Source: Planctomycetota bacterium (lineage in GTDB: Bacteria > Planctomycetota > UBA1135 > UBA2386). From it: a DNA stretch of 64,000 bases. The DNA lies in contig JAEUHR010000003.1 of NCBI GenBank assembly GCA_016794425.1, positions 235,046 through 299,045 on the forward strand. The letters run 5' to 3'. The translations under genes were made by a program, and so were the position numbers. Every line of letters starts with the position of its first letter. Within the stretch, counting starts at the first letter, position 1. Below, one piece after another: positions 52,893-61,273 of this stretch. The notes below the pieces were generated by a model. That model had not been told where the DNA came from, made no database searches, and saw only the letters and a program-made list of their open reading frames with translations.

Positions 52893-53708
52893 TCAGTACG
52901 ACTCGCCGGCGGCCGGGAACGAGCCTTCGCGCACGTCGCGGCAGTAGTCGGCCACCGCCTGTTCGATCGCCGTGCCGAGCTCGGCGTAGCGGCGCACGAA
53001 GCGCGGCCGGAAGCGTGTGAACAAGCCGAGCAGGTCGTGCGTGACCAGGATCTGGCCGTCCGTGTGCGGGCCGGCGCCGATGCCGATGACCGGGATCGAC
53101 AGCGCCTCGGCGATCTGCTGGCCGAGCGCGGCCGGCACCTTCTCGAGCACCAGCGCGAACGCGCCGGCCTGCTCGAGCGTGCGCGCATCGTCGACGATGC
53201 GCTGCTGTTCCGACGCGTCCTGGCCGCGCGCGCGGTAGCTGCCGAACTGGTGGATGCTCTGCGGCGTGAGTCCGAGGTGGCCCATCACCGGGATGCCGGC
53301 ATCGACGAGCCGCTGCACGGTCGCTGCGAACGGCGCGCCGCCCTCGAGCTTGATCGCTTCGGCGAGGCCTTCCTTCAGCAGGCGCCCGGCGTTGCGCAGC
53401 GCGTCCTCGGGGCCGACCTGGTAGCTGAGGAACGGCATGTCGCCGACCACCAAGGCGCGCTGGGCCGCGCGGCCGACCAGTTCGCAGTGGTAGACCATCT
53501 GGTCCATCGTCACCGGCACGGTCGTGTCGCGGCCCTGCACCACGGTCGCCACCGAGTCGCCGACCAGCAGCACGTCGACGCCGGCGCGGTCGAGCAGCGT
53601 CGCGAGCAGGTGGTCGTAGGCGGTCAGCGCGGTGATCCGCTGCCGCTGCGCCTTCTTCGCGCGCAGCGTCGCGGTCGTCACCTTCGCGCTGTCCGCCGGC
53701 GAGCTCAC
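52893..53708 (-). CDS. panB: 3-methyl-2-oxobutanoate hydroxymethyltransferase
   Basis: 271 aa, normal length. It makes ketopantoate for pantothenate/CoA using 5,10-methylenetetrahydrofolate. ITALTAYDHLLATLLDRAGVDVLLVGDSVATVVQG holds the Mg-binding Asp. TVPVTMDQMVYHCELV, KLEGG, MGHLGLTPQSIHQFG, the catalytic Glu in VLEKVP and GIGAGPHTDGQILVTHDLLG follow. The GTG start at 53708 overlaps the pcnB stop (GTGA). No panC or panD is adjacent. It is co-translated with the poly(A) polymerase-like gene, a pairing without an obvious metabolic reason. Confidence 0.96.
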   Translation of the reverse strand: MSSPADSAKVTTATLRAKKAQRQRITALTAYDHLLATLLDRAGVDVLLVGDSVATVVQGRDTTVPVTMDQMVYHCELVGRAAQRALVVGDMPFLSYQVGPEDALRNAGRLLKEGLAEAIKLEGGAPFAATVQRLVDAGIPVMGHLGLTPQSIHQFGSYRARGQDASEQQRIVDDARTLEQAGAFALVLEKVPAALGQQIAEALSIPVIGIGAGPHTDGQILVTHDLLGLFTRFRPRFVRRYAELGTAIEQAVADYCRDVREGSFPAAGESY

Positions 53709-56260
53709 CAGTCTCCGAACGTGTCGTCGTCGGTCGGCGGCGCCGGCGGCGGCGCCTGGGGGCCACTGTCACCGCCCGGCGGGGGCGGCGGCTTGTAGTC
53801 GTCGACGCCGTCCTGCGGCACGCGCGGGCCGCGGCGCTTGGGGCGCCCCTGGCCTTCGACGATGCTGCCGAACGTCGGCACGCGCTTGGGGTCGAGCTCG
53901 ACGTCGAACGCCGACAGGTCGAGCGGCGCCGGTTCGATCACGTCGACCTTGCCGCGCCGATCGCGGTAGCGCGGCACCACGTCGACGTCGCGCGGCTTGT
54001 CGCCGCGGCGCCGGTGGTCGCGGTCGCGCCGGTGGCGGCGCTCGCCGCCGTGGTTGCCACCCTGCTGCTGCCGCTCGCCGCGGCCCTGCTGCCCACCCTG
54101 CTGGTGGCGCTGCGCGCCGCCCTGGTTGGCCGGGCCCGGCTGCGGCGCCGGCGGCTGGCCGCCACCGTCGCCGCCGTTGCCGTCGCCACCGCGGTTGCGG
54201 CCGCGGCGGCCGCGGCGCCGCCGGCGGCGCCGGCCTTCCTGCGCCTGGCCCTCTGCCGGCGCGTCGGTGTCCGTCGCGGCGTCTGCGGTGCCTGGGCCTT
54301 CGGCGAACGCGTCGTCGGCCAGGGCCTCGTCGAGGTCGGCCGGCTGCACGCGCGGCGGTGCATCCGGATCGGCAACCACGTCGCCCGCCTGCGGCGGTTC
54401 GTGGTGGGCGTGCTGGTGGTCGAGCGCTTCGCCGTGCGGGCTGGGCGGCTCGCTGGGCGGGAACCGCTCGTCGCGGTCGCGGCGGCCGCGGCGGCCACGG
54501 CGGCGTCGCCGGCGGCGGCGCGGTTCGCCGTCGCCATCGGTCGGGGCTTCGCCCTGTGGTCCGGTCGGTGCCGCGTCGCCCTCGCTGCTGTCGCTGCCGT
54601 CGTCGGCCGTGCCTTCGGCCAGGGCGGCCTCGGTGAAGGCCGCATCGTCGGCGGGCGGTGCGATCGGCGCGCGTTCGCCACCGGTGCCGGCGAACGGTCG
54701 CAGCAGCGCCGCGTCGCCGCCGGCGTCGTCGGCGATGTCCCCATCGCCTTCGCCGTGCCCGGGGAAACCGGCGCCGGCCGGCGCTGTGGTGTCGGCGTCG
54801 TCGCCACCGCGGCGACGGCGGCGGCCACGGCGGCGGCGCCGGCGGCGGCGACCGGGCTGGCCGTCGTCGCCCGGACCGTCGGCCGCGCGGGCCTCGTCAC
54901 CGTCACCGGCACCGTCACCGTCAGCGGCAGAGTCATCGGCAGCGGGGTCGGCGTCGTCAGCGGCCGCGGCATCGTCGTCGGCGTCGACGGGCGCGGCCGG
55001 CGGCGCGCGTTCGGCGTCGTCGTCAGCCGGTTCGCGTTCGTCGTCGGAGTCGAGCTCCTGGTCGTGTGGCACCGGGTGGTGGCCACCGCGCTCGGCGCGG
55101 TCGTGCCATTCGTCGACGCGGGCCGGATCGAGGCCGAGCGCCTGCGTGCGCAGCGCAAACAGCTCGAGCGCCTCGTCGAAGTAGGGGCCCTGCACGAAAC
55201 CGGCGACGCGGAAGCCCTTGCCGGGCTGGTCGAAGCGGTGTTGGACGCCGCAGATGCGCTTCAGGCAGCCGGCGTCGCGGCGCGGCAGGCGCAGCGCGAA
55301 ACTCAGCGGACCGAGCAGGTCCTCGGCGACGGACGAGGGACTGCGGCCCGGGTTCTGTTCGACGCGCGCCAGCACCGGGCACACCAGCAGCACGCCGAGC
55401 AGCACGGCGTTCTGTGGCACGTGGCCGCCCTGCACCTTGTGGTCCAGCGCTTCGAGCAGGCGCCAGAACTCGACGCGCTGCTCGTGCCGCGCGGCCTGCA
55501 GGAAGTCGGCGAGCACCGGCACGATGCTGCGCAGCGCACCGACGTCGCGCAGCAGCTGGAACGACTCCAGCGCGTGGCCGCCGCGCAGCAGGCGCAGCAC
55601 TTCTTCGAGCAGGCGCGGCGGCGCGGCGCGCACGAGGTCGCCGGACGTCTCGGCCATCGCCGCGAACGTCTCGGGTTCGATCGTGAAGCCGAGCCGGCCG
55701 GCGAACTTCGCCGCGCGCAGGATGCGCACCGGGTCCTCGCGGAAGCGCACGCGCGGGTCGCCGATGGTGCGGATCACGCGCGCGTGCAGGTCGTCGAGGC
55801 CGTTGGTCCAGTCGAGGATGCGGTCGCTGGTCGGATCGAGGAACAGCGCGTTGACCGTGAAGTCACGGCGCATCGCGTCTTCCTCGGCGCTGCCGAACTC
55901 GTTGTCGCGCGTGATCAGCAGGTCGTCCTCGTTGCCTTCGACCTGCGGCGTGCGCCGGAACGTCGAGACCTCGAGGATCTTCGTGTTGTCGTGGAAGTGC
56001 AGGTGCGCCAGCTTGAAGCGGCGGCCGATGATGCGGCAGTTGCGCGGAAAGGTGCGCTTGACCTGTTGTGGTCGCGCACCGGTCGCGATGTCGTAGTCCT
56101 TGGCCGGGCGGCCGAGCAGCAGGTCGCGCACGCAACCGCCCACCAGGTACGCTTCGAAACCCCGGGAGATCAGGCGCTGGGTCGCTCGCACGGCGTCGTG
56201 GTCGAGCTTGGCGAGGTCGGCGCCGGTCGGGGAGAGGATCGTCGGTTCGATCGTCGGAAT
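53705..56260 (-). CDS. pcnB: Poly(A) polymerase / tRNA nucleotidyltransferase family protein (PcnB) with a long charged tail
   Basis: About 851 aa from the proposed start. The catalytic domain has GFEAYLVGGCVRDLLLGRPAKDYDIATGA with the metal-binding D.D pair, RRDFTVNALFLDPTSDRILDW, IRTIGDPRVRFREDPVRILRAAKFAGRLGF, and a helical neck to about residue 395. The last ~430 residues are low-complexity: acidic Asp/Glu/Ala blocks alternating with Arg-rich blocks (RRRRRRRRGRRRRR type) and Gln/Gly/Asn stretches, resembling RNA-binding disordered tails. The standard start would be the GTG at 56191, but the preceding 23 codons have coding-type third positions and the family helix 'KLDHDAVRATQRL', so an ATT at 56260 (or 56269) is proposed. 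E. coli pcnB also uses AUU. Confidence 0.85.
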   Translation of the reverse strand: MPTIEPTILSPTGADLAKLDHDAVRATQRLISRGFEAYLVGGCVRDLLLGRPAKDYDIATGARPQQVKRTFPRNCRIIGRRFKLAHLHFHDNTKILEVSTFRRTPQVEGNEDDLLITRDNEFGSAEEDAMRRDFTVNALFLDPTSDRILDWTNGLDDLHARVIRTIGDPRVRFREDPVRILRAAKFAGRLGFTIEPETFAAMAETSGDLVRAAPPRLLEEVLRLLRGGHALESFQLLRDVGALRSIVPVLADFLQAARHEQRVEFWRLLEALDHKVQGGHVPQNAVLLGVLLVCPVLARVEQNPGRSPSSVAEDLLGPLSFALRLPRRDAGCLKRICGVQHRFDQPGKGFRVAGFVQGPYFDEALELFALRTQALGLDPARVDEWHDRAERGGHHPVPHDQELDSDDEREPADDDAERAPPAAPVDADDDAAAADDADPAADDSAADGDGAGDGDEARAADGPGDDGQPGRRRRRRRRGRRRRRGGDDADTTAPAGAGFPGHGEGDGDIADDAGGDAALLRPFAGTGGERAPIAPPADDAAFTEAALAEGTADDGSDSSEGDAAPTGPQGEAPTDGDGEPRRRRRRRRGRRGRRDRDERFPPSEPPSPHGEALDHQHAHHEPPQAGDVVADPDAPPRVQPADLDEALADDAFAEGPGTADAATDTDAPAEGQAQEGRRRRRRRGRRGRNRGGDGNGGDGGGQPPAPQPGPANQGGAQRHQQGGQQGRGERQQQGGNHGGERRHRRDRDHRRRGDKPRDVDVVPRYRDRRGKVDVIEPAPLDLSAFDVELDPKRVPTFGSIVEGQGRPKRRGPRVPQDGVDDYKPPPPPGGDSGPQAPPPAPPTDDDTFGDW

Positions 56261-56291
56261 CCCTTGAATGGGGGACGGATGGGGAGCTGTC

Positions 56292-56321
56292 GATTTACTC
56301 GCCCGTACGGGGGCGAGACAA
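56292..56321 (-). promoter_or_regulatory. Candidate pcnB promoter with a palindromic spacer
   Basis: On the minus strand TTGTCT (56316-56321) and TAAATC (56292-56297) are 18 nt apart. The spacer and the last bases of TTGTCT contain the inverted repeat CTCGCCC-6nt-GGGCGAG (56298-56317, given on the plus strand). A transcript would begin near 56285, 16-25 nt before the proposed ATT codons. The palindrome might instead be a terminator stem for the upstream MBOAT-SDR transcript. Confidence 0.4.
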
Positions 56322-56354
56322 CCTGTTTTCCCCGGATGCGGCGCCGGACCGCCG

Positions 56355-57023
56355 TCAGAGCTGCAAACCGCCGTCGATCGTCAGCACCTGGCCGGTCAGG
56401 TAGCCGGCGTCGGGCGCCAGCAGCATCTGCACGGCGCCGGCCACGTCGGCCGGGGTGCCGAGCCGACCGGCCGGCACGCGCGGCAGCATGCGGGCCTGGC
56501 TGTCGCGGTGGCTGTGCGGGTGGTCGATCAGGCCCGGCGCGATCACGTTCACCGTGATGCCGTGTTCGGCGACTTCGGCGGCCAGCGAGCGGGCGAGCTG
56601 CACAACCGCGGCCTTGGCCGCGAAGTAGGCCGGCGCGCGCCGCTGGCCGCGCGCGCGGTCGACGCCGGCGGCGGCGAACAGCACGACACGGCCGGGGCGC
56701 CGCGCCTCGACCATCGCCGGTACCACCGTCTGCAGGGTGTGGAAGACCGTGTCGACGTTGCTGGCGAACAGATGCCGCCACGTCGCTGCGTCGGTGCCGA
56801 GCAACGGCACCTCGGCGAAGTCCCCGATCGTGTGCACCAGCGCGTAGGGGGCGCCGTGCTGGCTGCGGAACGCCGCGAACGCGCGTTGCAGTGCGTCGGG
56901 ATCGGTCGCGTCGACGCCGGTCCTGCGCGTCCAGATCGTGGCGCGGTCCGGGAACACCGCCGCGACCGCGGCGCCGATGCCCTGGCCGCCACCGACGATG
57001 AGTATGCGGTCGCCGCTCGGCAC
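56355..57023 (-). CDS. SDR-family oxidoreductase, catalytic serine apparently missing
   Basis: 222 aa. The GTG start at 57023 shares one base with the MBOAT TAG. The Rossmann motif is slightly modified (ILIVGGGQGIGAAVAAVF; GGGxGIG rather than TGxxxGIG). The active-site Tyr-Lys is present in PAYFAAKAAVVQLARSLAAE, followed by GITVNVIAPGLID and a C-terminal GAVQMLLAPDAGYLTGQVLTIDGG. The residue 13 positions before the Tyr, normally Ser, is Gly within FAAAGVDRARG. It may be a weak or specialised dehydrogenase. It is coupled to the MBOAT acyltransferase gene. Confidence 0.88.
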   Translation of the reverse strand: MPSGDRILIVGGGQGIGAAVAAVFPDRATIWTRRTGVDATDPDALQRAFAAFRSQHGAPYALVHTIGDFAEVPLLGTDAATWRHLFASNVDTVFHTLQTVVPAMVEARRPGRVVLFAAAGVDRARGQRRAPAYFAAKAAVVQLARSLAAEVAEHGITVNVIAPGLIDHPHSHRDSQARMLPRVPAGRLGTPADVAGAVQMLLAPDAGYLTGQVLTIDGGLQL

Positions 57024-58462
57024 TAGAAGCGGAAGTAGATGAAGGGGTTGTAGCTCGAGTTGACGACCGCGAGGCAGCCGATCAGCAGCCCGAACCAGAC
57101 CACGAGGCCGAACAGCGGTGCGCCGACCGGCGTGCGCGCGAACCGCAGCACCGCCTGTTCGCAGGCGAGGTAGCGCTGCGACCACGGCAGGAACGCGACC
57201 AGCGCCGCGGCCACGAACAGGCACGCCGTGTAGGTGTCGAGCGGCACCAGCGAGTTCAGCGACGTGCGCGTCCACTCCGGCCCGCCGCCGCCGAACATGC
57301 GCTCCAGGTATTGCGCCGAGTGCGTTAGGTCGCGCGTGTTGAAGATCACCCAGCTGACCAGCACCAACAGCACCATCAGCGGCCGCAGCACCATGGCGGG
57401 CACGCGTTCGGCGACCTTCGCCCAGCCGAGCTTGTCGAGGGTCAGGAACACGCCCTGGTAGGCGCCCCAGACCACGAAGTTCCACGACGCGCCGTGCCAG
57501 AAGCCCGACACCAGGAACACGATCCAGAGGTTCAGGTAGCCGCGCAGCTTGCCGCGCCGGTTGCCGCCGAGCGGGATGTAGATGTACTCCCGCATGAAGT
57601 TCGACAGCGAGATGTGCCACCGGCGCCAGAAGTCGGTGAACGTTTTCGCGACGTAGGGGCGGTCGAAGTTCTCGAGGAACTGGAACCCGGTCATGCGGCC
57701 GAGGCCGATCGCCATGTCCGAGTAGCCCGAGAAGTCGAAGTAGATCTGGAAGTAGTACGCGAGCGCGGCGAGCCAGGCGAGGCTCTGCGGCACCATCCAG
57801 ACCGGCTTCTCGAACACCGGATCGCAGAACGCCGCCATGCCGTTGGCGAGGATCGCCTTCTTGCACAGCCCCAGCACGAAGCGCTGCACGCCGCTCCAGA
57901 ACAGCGCCGTCGAGTGGTGCCGGCTGCGGATCTGCAGGTCGACGTCGTGGTAGCGCACGATCGGCCCGGCGATCAGCTGCGGGAACAGCACGACGTACAA
58001 CAGGCAGTCGGCGTAGCTGCGCGCGCGCGTCGCGGTGCCGCGGTAGACGTCGACGACGTAGCTGAGCTTCTGGAACGTGAAGAAGCTGATGCCGATCGGC
58101 AGCGCGATATTCGTCCACGCGAGATTCTGCACCCCGAGCGCGGACAGGATGCCGTTGGTCTGCTCGACGAAGAAGTTCGCGTACTTGAAGTAGCCGAGCA
58201 GGCCGATGTTGCCCACCACGCTCAGCGCGACCCAGAGCTGGCGCCGGCGCGGCTGCGTGTCGCGCGCGATCGCGCAGGACAGCCAGTAGTCGACCGCCGT
58301 GCCTGCCATCAGCACGTAGACGAAGCCCGGGCCGCCCCAGGCGTAGAACAGCAGCGAGGCGGCCAGTGCGATCGCGTTCCGCAGCCGCGGCGGCGCCAGG
58401 TGATAGACCACCAGGAACGCCGGCAGGAAGTAGAACAGGAACAGGCTCGAGGTGAAGACCAC
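57023..58462 (-). CDS. MBOAT-family membrane O-acyltransferase (AlgI-like)
   Basis: 479 aa, ~10 membrane helices. The AlgI/DltB signature is strong: DFSGYSDMAIGLGRMTGFQFLENFDRPYVAKTFTDFWRRWHISLSNFMREYIYIPLGGNRRG, then the catalytic His in FLVSGFWHGASWNFVVWG. Such proteins move acyl groups across the membrane for O-acetylation of extracellular polysaccharide. There is no good ATG; the GTG at 58462 gives the family's hydrophobic start (VFTSSLFLFYFLPAFLVVYHL). The divergent neighbour encodes an AlgX/AlgJ-like protein, so together they look like a polysaccharide acetylation pair. Confidence 0.95.
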   Translation of the reverse strand: MVFTSSLFLFYFLPAFLVVYHLAPPRLRNAIALAASLLFYAWGGPGFVYVLMAGTAVDYWLSCAIARDTQPRRRQLWVALSVVGNIGLLGYFKYANFFVEQTNGILSALGVQNLAWTNIALPIGISFFTFQKLSYVVDVYRGTATRARSYADCLLYVVLFPQLIAGPIVRYHDVDLQIRSRHHSTALFWSGVQRFVLGLCKKAILANGMAAFCDPVFEKPVWMVPQSLAWLAALAYYFQIYFDFSGYSDMAIGLGRMTGFQFLENFDRPYVAKTFTDFWRRWHISLSNFMREYIYIPLGGNRRGKLRGYLNLWIVFLVSGFWHGASWNFVVWGAYQGVFLTLDKLGWAKVAERVPAMVLRPLMVLLVLVSWVIFNTRDLTHSAQYLERMFGGGGPEWTRTSLNSLVPLDTYTACLFVAAALVAFLPWSQRYLACEQAVLRFARTPVGAPLFGLVVWFGLLIGCLAVVNSSYNPFIYFRF

Positions 58463-58543
58463 GGGATCGCGGGCGGGCGGCGGTCTGGACGAGCCGCGGG
58501 GGCGCGGTTCTACTGCCTGCCCGAACCCGTGACCACTGGTGCG

Positions 58544-59785
58544 ATGCTGCGACTCGTGACGAGGATCTTGTGCTGGCTGCCGCCGCTCGCGTTCGTCGCG
58601 ACCTTGCTGCTGCCGCTGGCACAGGAGCTGACCTCGTTCGCGCCGCGCTGCGGCCTCGGCGGCGTCACCGACAGTGGGCCTGCGGAACCGCCGGTGACGC
58701 TGGCGGCGTGGCACGACGGCGACCTGCAGCAGTGGGTCGAAGCGCGCATCGACCGCGAACTCGGCCTGCGCGACTGGATGGTGCGGATCGACAACCAGGT
58801 CCGATTCGATCTGTTCGGCGTCACCAAGCGCCCCGTCGTCGGTGGCCCCGACGGCTGGCTGGTCGAGGACGGTTACCTGACCTCGCGCACGCACCTGATG
58901 CCGTACCAGGTCGGCCACATCCTCGATCGCCTGCACGAACTGCTGCTGGCGCAAGCCGTGCTGGCCGAACACGGCGTCACGCTGCTGTTGCTGATCACGC
59001 CGAGCAAGGCCGAGACGCTGCCGCAGCACCTGCCGTACGCGTACCGCCTGGTCGACGCTGCGGGCCACCGCCGGATGATCGATCTTGTGCGCGGCGTGTT
59101 CGGGTTCGGCGTACTGAACCATCTCGACGCGCAGGCGCTGTTCGAGACCTGGCGCGATCAGGAGCCGGGCTTCCCGCTGTTCCCGCGGTCGGGCACGCAC
59201 TGGAGCCGCATCGCCGCGGCGCGTACGGTCGTGCACCTGCTCGACGAGTTCGAGCGGCTGTCCGGTGTCGACGTGGTGAACCTCGACCTGGCACCGATGC
59301 GAATGGGCACGGGGCCCGGCGGGTCGGAAGACGACATGCTGCAGTTGGCGAACCTCTACGACACGACCGGCGGCGCCGATCCGATGCCGCTGGCGCGCAC
59401 GCAGCGGCGCCACGGCGACCGCGGCACGCCGCCGGGCGTGTTGCTGGTCAGTTCGAGCTTCGCCTGGCTGTTGACCGACGTGCTGCAGGACCCGGGCGTC
59501 GCGGCGCCGCTGGCGGTCTACTACTACTTCAAGTCGGTCTACGAGTGGGCCGACGGTCGGCAGCAGCCGAAGCGCCCGATCGACTGGACGCCCGAACAGC
59601 TGCGCGCCGACGTGCTGCGCTACCGGTTCGTCGTGCTCGAGTGCAACGCGTCGAAGTGCATGGAGCTCGGCTTCGGCTTCCCGGCCGCCGTGTTGCGGGC
59701 GTTCGGCCTGCCGAAGTCGGCGCCGGCGATCACGCTCGAGCAGCTGGCGTCGCTGCAGCAGCTGGTGCAGACCGACCGGCGCTGA
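58544..59785 (+). CDS. AlgX/AlgJ-like SGNH-fold protein, partner of MBOAT
   Basis: 413 aa with an N-terminal signal-anchor (VTRILCWLPPLAFVATLLLPLAQ). Family features are RIDRELGLRDWMVRIDNQVRFDLFG, GGPDGWLVEDGYL, LLITPSKAETLPQHLP, RSGTHWSRIAAARTVVHLL and LLVSSSFAWLLTDVL. The His of the 'HW' motif is kept, but the Asp usually before it (D.HW) is Ser-Gly-Thr, and the GDS/GTS motif reads VSSSF. Proteins of this type finish transfer of acetyl groups to sugar chains in the periplasm. It is divergent from the MBOAT gene (81 bp). Confidence 0.85.
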   Translation: MLRLVTRILCWLPPLAFVATLLLPLAQELTSFAPRCGLGGVTDSGPAEPPVTLAAWHDGDLQQWVEARIDRELGLRDWMVRIDNQVRFDLFGVTKRPVVGGPDGWLVEDGYLTSRTHLMPYQVGHILDRLHELLLAQAVLAEHGVTLLLLITPSKAETLPQHLPYAYRLVDAAGHRRMIDLVRGVFGFGVLNHLDAQALFETWRDQEPGFPLFPRSGTHWSRIAAARTVVHLLDEFERLSGVDVVNLDLAPMRMGTGPGGSEDDMLQLANLYDTTGGADPMPLARTQRRHGDRGTPPGVLLVSSSFAWLLTDVLQDPGVAAPLAVYYYFKSVYEWADGRQQPKRPIDWTPEQLRADVLRYRFVVLECNASKCMELGFGFPAAVLRAFGLPKSAPAITLEQLASLQQLVQTDRR

Positions 59786-59800
59786 TCGCCGCGGCGCGGC

Positions 59801-61273
59801 TCACTCCTGCCGCAGCCACGACAGGATCTCGCGCAGCTTCGGCGGGTTGCCGGTCATCAGCACGCCGACGCGGAACACCTTGCCGGCGGCGCGGAACGCG
59901 AACCAGACGCTGAACAGGATCAGCACCGTCGTGACCGCGTACTCCCAGGCCGGCGGCGGCCCGCTGGCGCGGTTCATCATCGCGAACGGCGTGTAGAGCG
60001 GGATGTAGGTGAACACGCGCGCCATCAGGCCGTTCGGCTCCTGCACGATCGGCACCATCGCGAAGATCGGGATCATCAGCAGGATGAACACCGGCTGCAC
60101 CAGGTTCTGCGCCTCCTTGAGGCTGTTGCAGACCGAACCGATCGCGACCAGGATCGCCGCGAACAGCAGGTAGCCGGTCAGGAAGTAGCCGACGAACGAA
60201 GCGAGGTAGAGCGGGTCACCGACGATGTCCTGCAGGTTCCACTCGGCGAGTTGCGGCACGACCTTGGTGCCGAGGCTGACGCCGAGCAGGCCACAGAGGG
60301 CCCACGACAGGATCAGGGTCAGGCCGGTGGCACCGATTCCCCAGATCTTGCCGGCCATCAGCTGGCCCGGCGACACCGACGACAGCAGCACCTCGATGAT
60401 GCGGTTGCTCTTCTCCTCGACGGTGTTGGTCAGCAGCATCTGCGCGGCCGTGAACACGGCGATCCACAGCAGGTAGACGAACACGACCGGCGCGAACTTG
60501 TTGGCCTTCTGTTCCTTCTTGACGTCCTCACGTTCGCCGGTGGCCGTCACCTGCTCGGCCTTGAAGCCGACCCACTGCTGGATGTGCCGGGCCACGGCCG
60601 GCTCGATGTTCGCATCGGCGACGCGCAGCTTGCGGATCACGCGCGTCGCGGCGCCTTCGTACCAGTCGCGCAGCGCGTCGTCGGTCAGGTTGTTCGAGAC
60701 GTAGGTCAGCTGCGAACTGTCGACCACGGGGTCGCCGTCGAGCACGAAGTACGCGAACAGTCTGCCGTCGTTGATGCGCTGGTTCAGGAGCTTCTCGCGT
60801 TCGGCGCGGGTGCCGGTCGCGGCAGCGAGCTCGTCGAGCGGCACGAAGCGGTACTTCTGGCCGATGGTCTCGATCGACGCCAGCAGCTTCTGTGCGGCCG
60901 CCGGATCGAGCTTCGCCGCGGCGTCCTTCGGCGCGTCGCGCAGCAGCGTCTGCATCGATTCGGGATCGGTGGCGTCGACCGCGTCGAGGTCCGGCAACGC
61001 TGCCAGCGCGGCCGCGTCCTCGCGCAGCATCCGGCGCAGCGACGCGATCAGGTCGTTGGCGCGCGCGTTCTGTTCGATGCGGTCGCCGAGCCGCGCCGCG
61101 GTCAGGTCGAGCACGGTGTAGGCCTGCGTCGCCTTGGTCTTGTTCATGACCCAGCCGATGCCGATCGCCAGCGCGAAGATCGCCGGGAACGCCAGGATGC
61201 CGAGCCAGAACGTCTTCGTGCGGACGTTGTCGAGGTACTCGCGCTGCGCGACGAGCAAGGTCTTGCTGGCCAT
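59801..61273 (-). CDS. ABC-2 type exporter permease (NatB-like)
   Basis: 490 aa. First helix at residues 23-43 (FWLGILAFPAIFALAIGIGWV), then a ~210-residue extracytoplasmic domain, then five or six helices from residue ~245 (APVVFVYLLWIAVFTAAQMLL through VTTVLILFSVWFAFRA). TNTVEEKSNRIIEVLLSSVSPGQLMAGKIWG is the conserved cytoplasmic loop of NatB/YhaP-type permeases. Its ATG overlaps the ATPase TGA by one base (TGATG). Substrate unknown; NatAB systems export sodium in Bacillus. Confidence 0.93.
   Translation of the reverse strand: MASKTLLVAQREYLDNVRTKTFWLGILAFPAIFALAIGIGWVMNKTKATQAYTVLDLTAARLGDRIEQNARANDLIASLRRMLREDAAALAALPDLDAVDATDPESMQTLLRDAPKDAAAKLDPAAAQKLLASIETIGQKYRFVPLDELAAATGTRAEREKLLNQRINDGRLFAYFVLDGDPVVDSSQLTYVSNNLTDDALRDWYEGAATRVIRKLRVADANIEPAVARHIQQWVGFKAEQVTATGEREDVKKEQKANKFAPVVFVYLLWIAVFTAAQMLLTNTVEEKSNRIIEVLLSSVSPGQLMAGKIWGIGATGLTLILSWALCGLLGVSLGTKVVPQLAEWNLQDIVGDPLYLASFVGYFLTGYLLFAAILVAIGSVCNSLKEAQNLVQPVFILLMIPIFAMVPIVQEPNGLMARVFTYIPLYTPFAMMNRASGPPPAWEYAVTTVLILFSVWFAFRAAGKVFRVGVLMTGNPPKLREILSWLRQE

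Noticed and set aside
53997..55100. Dense short repeats that could suggest a CRISPR or tandem repeat array
   Set aside because: They are codon-level repeats (CGG/CGC and GAC/GCC) of the charged PcnB tail, without regular repeat-spacer periodicity.
54014..56557. 847-codon plus-strand open frame rich in Val, Ala, Gly and Arg
   Set aside because: Antisense to pcnB. The alternation of Arg and Asp codons in the pcnB tail produces pseudo-hydrophobic antisense reading.
56170..56781. 203-codon minus-strand frame across the SDR/pcnB junction
   Set aside because: A different frame from both genes, Arg-rich and without motifs; the SDR and PcnB frames account for this region.
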